Of a DNA stretch of 5,895 nt, positions 5,744 through 5,895 are shown piece after piece. A program made the position numbers and the translations under genes. Source of the DNA: Methanobacteriota archaeon (GTDB lineage Archaea; Thermoplasmatota; Poseidoniia; Poseidoniales; Thalassarchaeaceae). The first letter of the stretch is position 1. Each line of letters begins with the position of its first letter. The notes beneath the pieces were generated by a model. The model did not search any database, was not told the origin of the DNA, and worked only from the letters and a program-made list of their open reading frames with translations. Location: positions 14,165-20,059 of the forward strand of contig PBWO01000008.1 in NCBI GenBank assembly GCA_002727275.1. The letters are read 5' to 3'.

Positions 5744-5895
5744 TCATGTAGCTTCAGTATCCCGAGAAGTATCTCTGCTGTAGTTACCTCGCCAGAGTCT
5801 TCCATAGCCATCATCACTAGATCAATGAATTCCTCATCCGCCTCATCCCCGAGAACCGCTTTGACGATGTCGGGAATGTCAGTCCCTTCGTTGTT
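5722..5895 (-). CDS. C-terminal end of an unrecognised acidic protein (5' truncated)
   Basis: Reading the minus strand from the right edge, 57 codons are open before TGA at 5722-5724, so the gene begins beyond the window. The visible part is acidic and helix-prone: it starts NNEGTDIPDIVKAVL, has an Asp/Glu-rich stretch and a Met-rich segment (VMMAME), and ends LKLHEWRLSQT. The alternation of hydrophobic and acidic residues and the G/C-leaning third codon positions look like real coding sequence. No known motif is seen and no function is proposed. It is co-directional with the TFB-like gene about 200 bp downstream. A possible short ORF in another frame overlaps its end. Confidence 0.55.
   Translation of the reverse strand, partial: NNEGTDIPDIVKAVLGDEADEEFIDLVMMAMEDSGEVTTAEILLGILKLHEWRLSQT

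Noticed and set aside
1..5895. Mobile element, CRISPR array or defence locus
   Set aside because: No transposase or integrase motifs, no terminal inverted repeats, no regularly spaced repeats, and no nuclease or helicase motifs in the unknown proteins.

Overview
The window looks archaeal. The best evidence is a divergent transcription factor B (TFIIB) homologue on the minus strand, together with a TATA-box/leaderless-start arrangement at one gene and a classic Shine-Dalgarno start at the next. Tight tail-to-tail packing, roughly even base composition, heavy AGA/AGG arginine use and acidic protein style suggest a planktonic Thermoplasmatota such as Marine Group II (Poseidoniales). That lineage is an inference from style, with no marker gene behind it.

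Layout from left to right: (1) the C-terminal part of a LysE/RhtB-type amino-acid exporter, cut by the window start (1-429, +); (2) a 148-residue protein with two zf-TFIIB-type zinc ribbons (430-876, -), whose stop codon directly abuts the exporter stop; (3) a divergent promoter region of about 100 bp; (4) a two-gene operon (978-2639 and 2640-4526, +) encoding two large, mutually related proteins that I cannot assign to a named family; (5) a divergent TFB-like protein (4523-5515, -) that overlaps the operon by 4 bp tail to tail; (6) a regulatory intergenic stretch with a 19-bp perfect dyad and a repeated TTTTACTGT element; (7) the C-terminal end of an unrecognised gene running in from the right edge (5722-5895, -), with a possible 24-codon ORF overlapping its end.

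The operon is the part most likely to be undescribed. Both proteins start with a short CxxC...CxxC zinc knuckle. Both contain a colinear LDG segment, a W-x6-W-x3/4-PP segment, a G-x-SG-x-x-Y-x-x-x-P-x-V-GG core and a GD...LAL-x-DD-x-x-S...TL helix. They then diverge: the first ends in a strongly acidic tail, while the second is arginine-rich and carries an extra C-terminal domain of about 100 residues that faintly resembles YbjN/TY-Chap folds. The stop and start codons abut and the second gene has a perfect AAGGAGGT, so the two are probably made together and may form a hetero-complex. Four consecutive genes (2, 4a, 4b, 5) carry N-terminal zinc motifs, and one is a basal-transcription-factor paralogue, so a nucleic-acid or transcription role is a reasonable but unproven guess.

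No tRNA, rRNA, CRISPR array, insertion sequence or integrase was seen.
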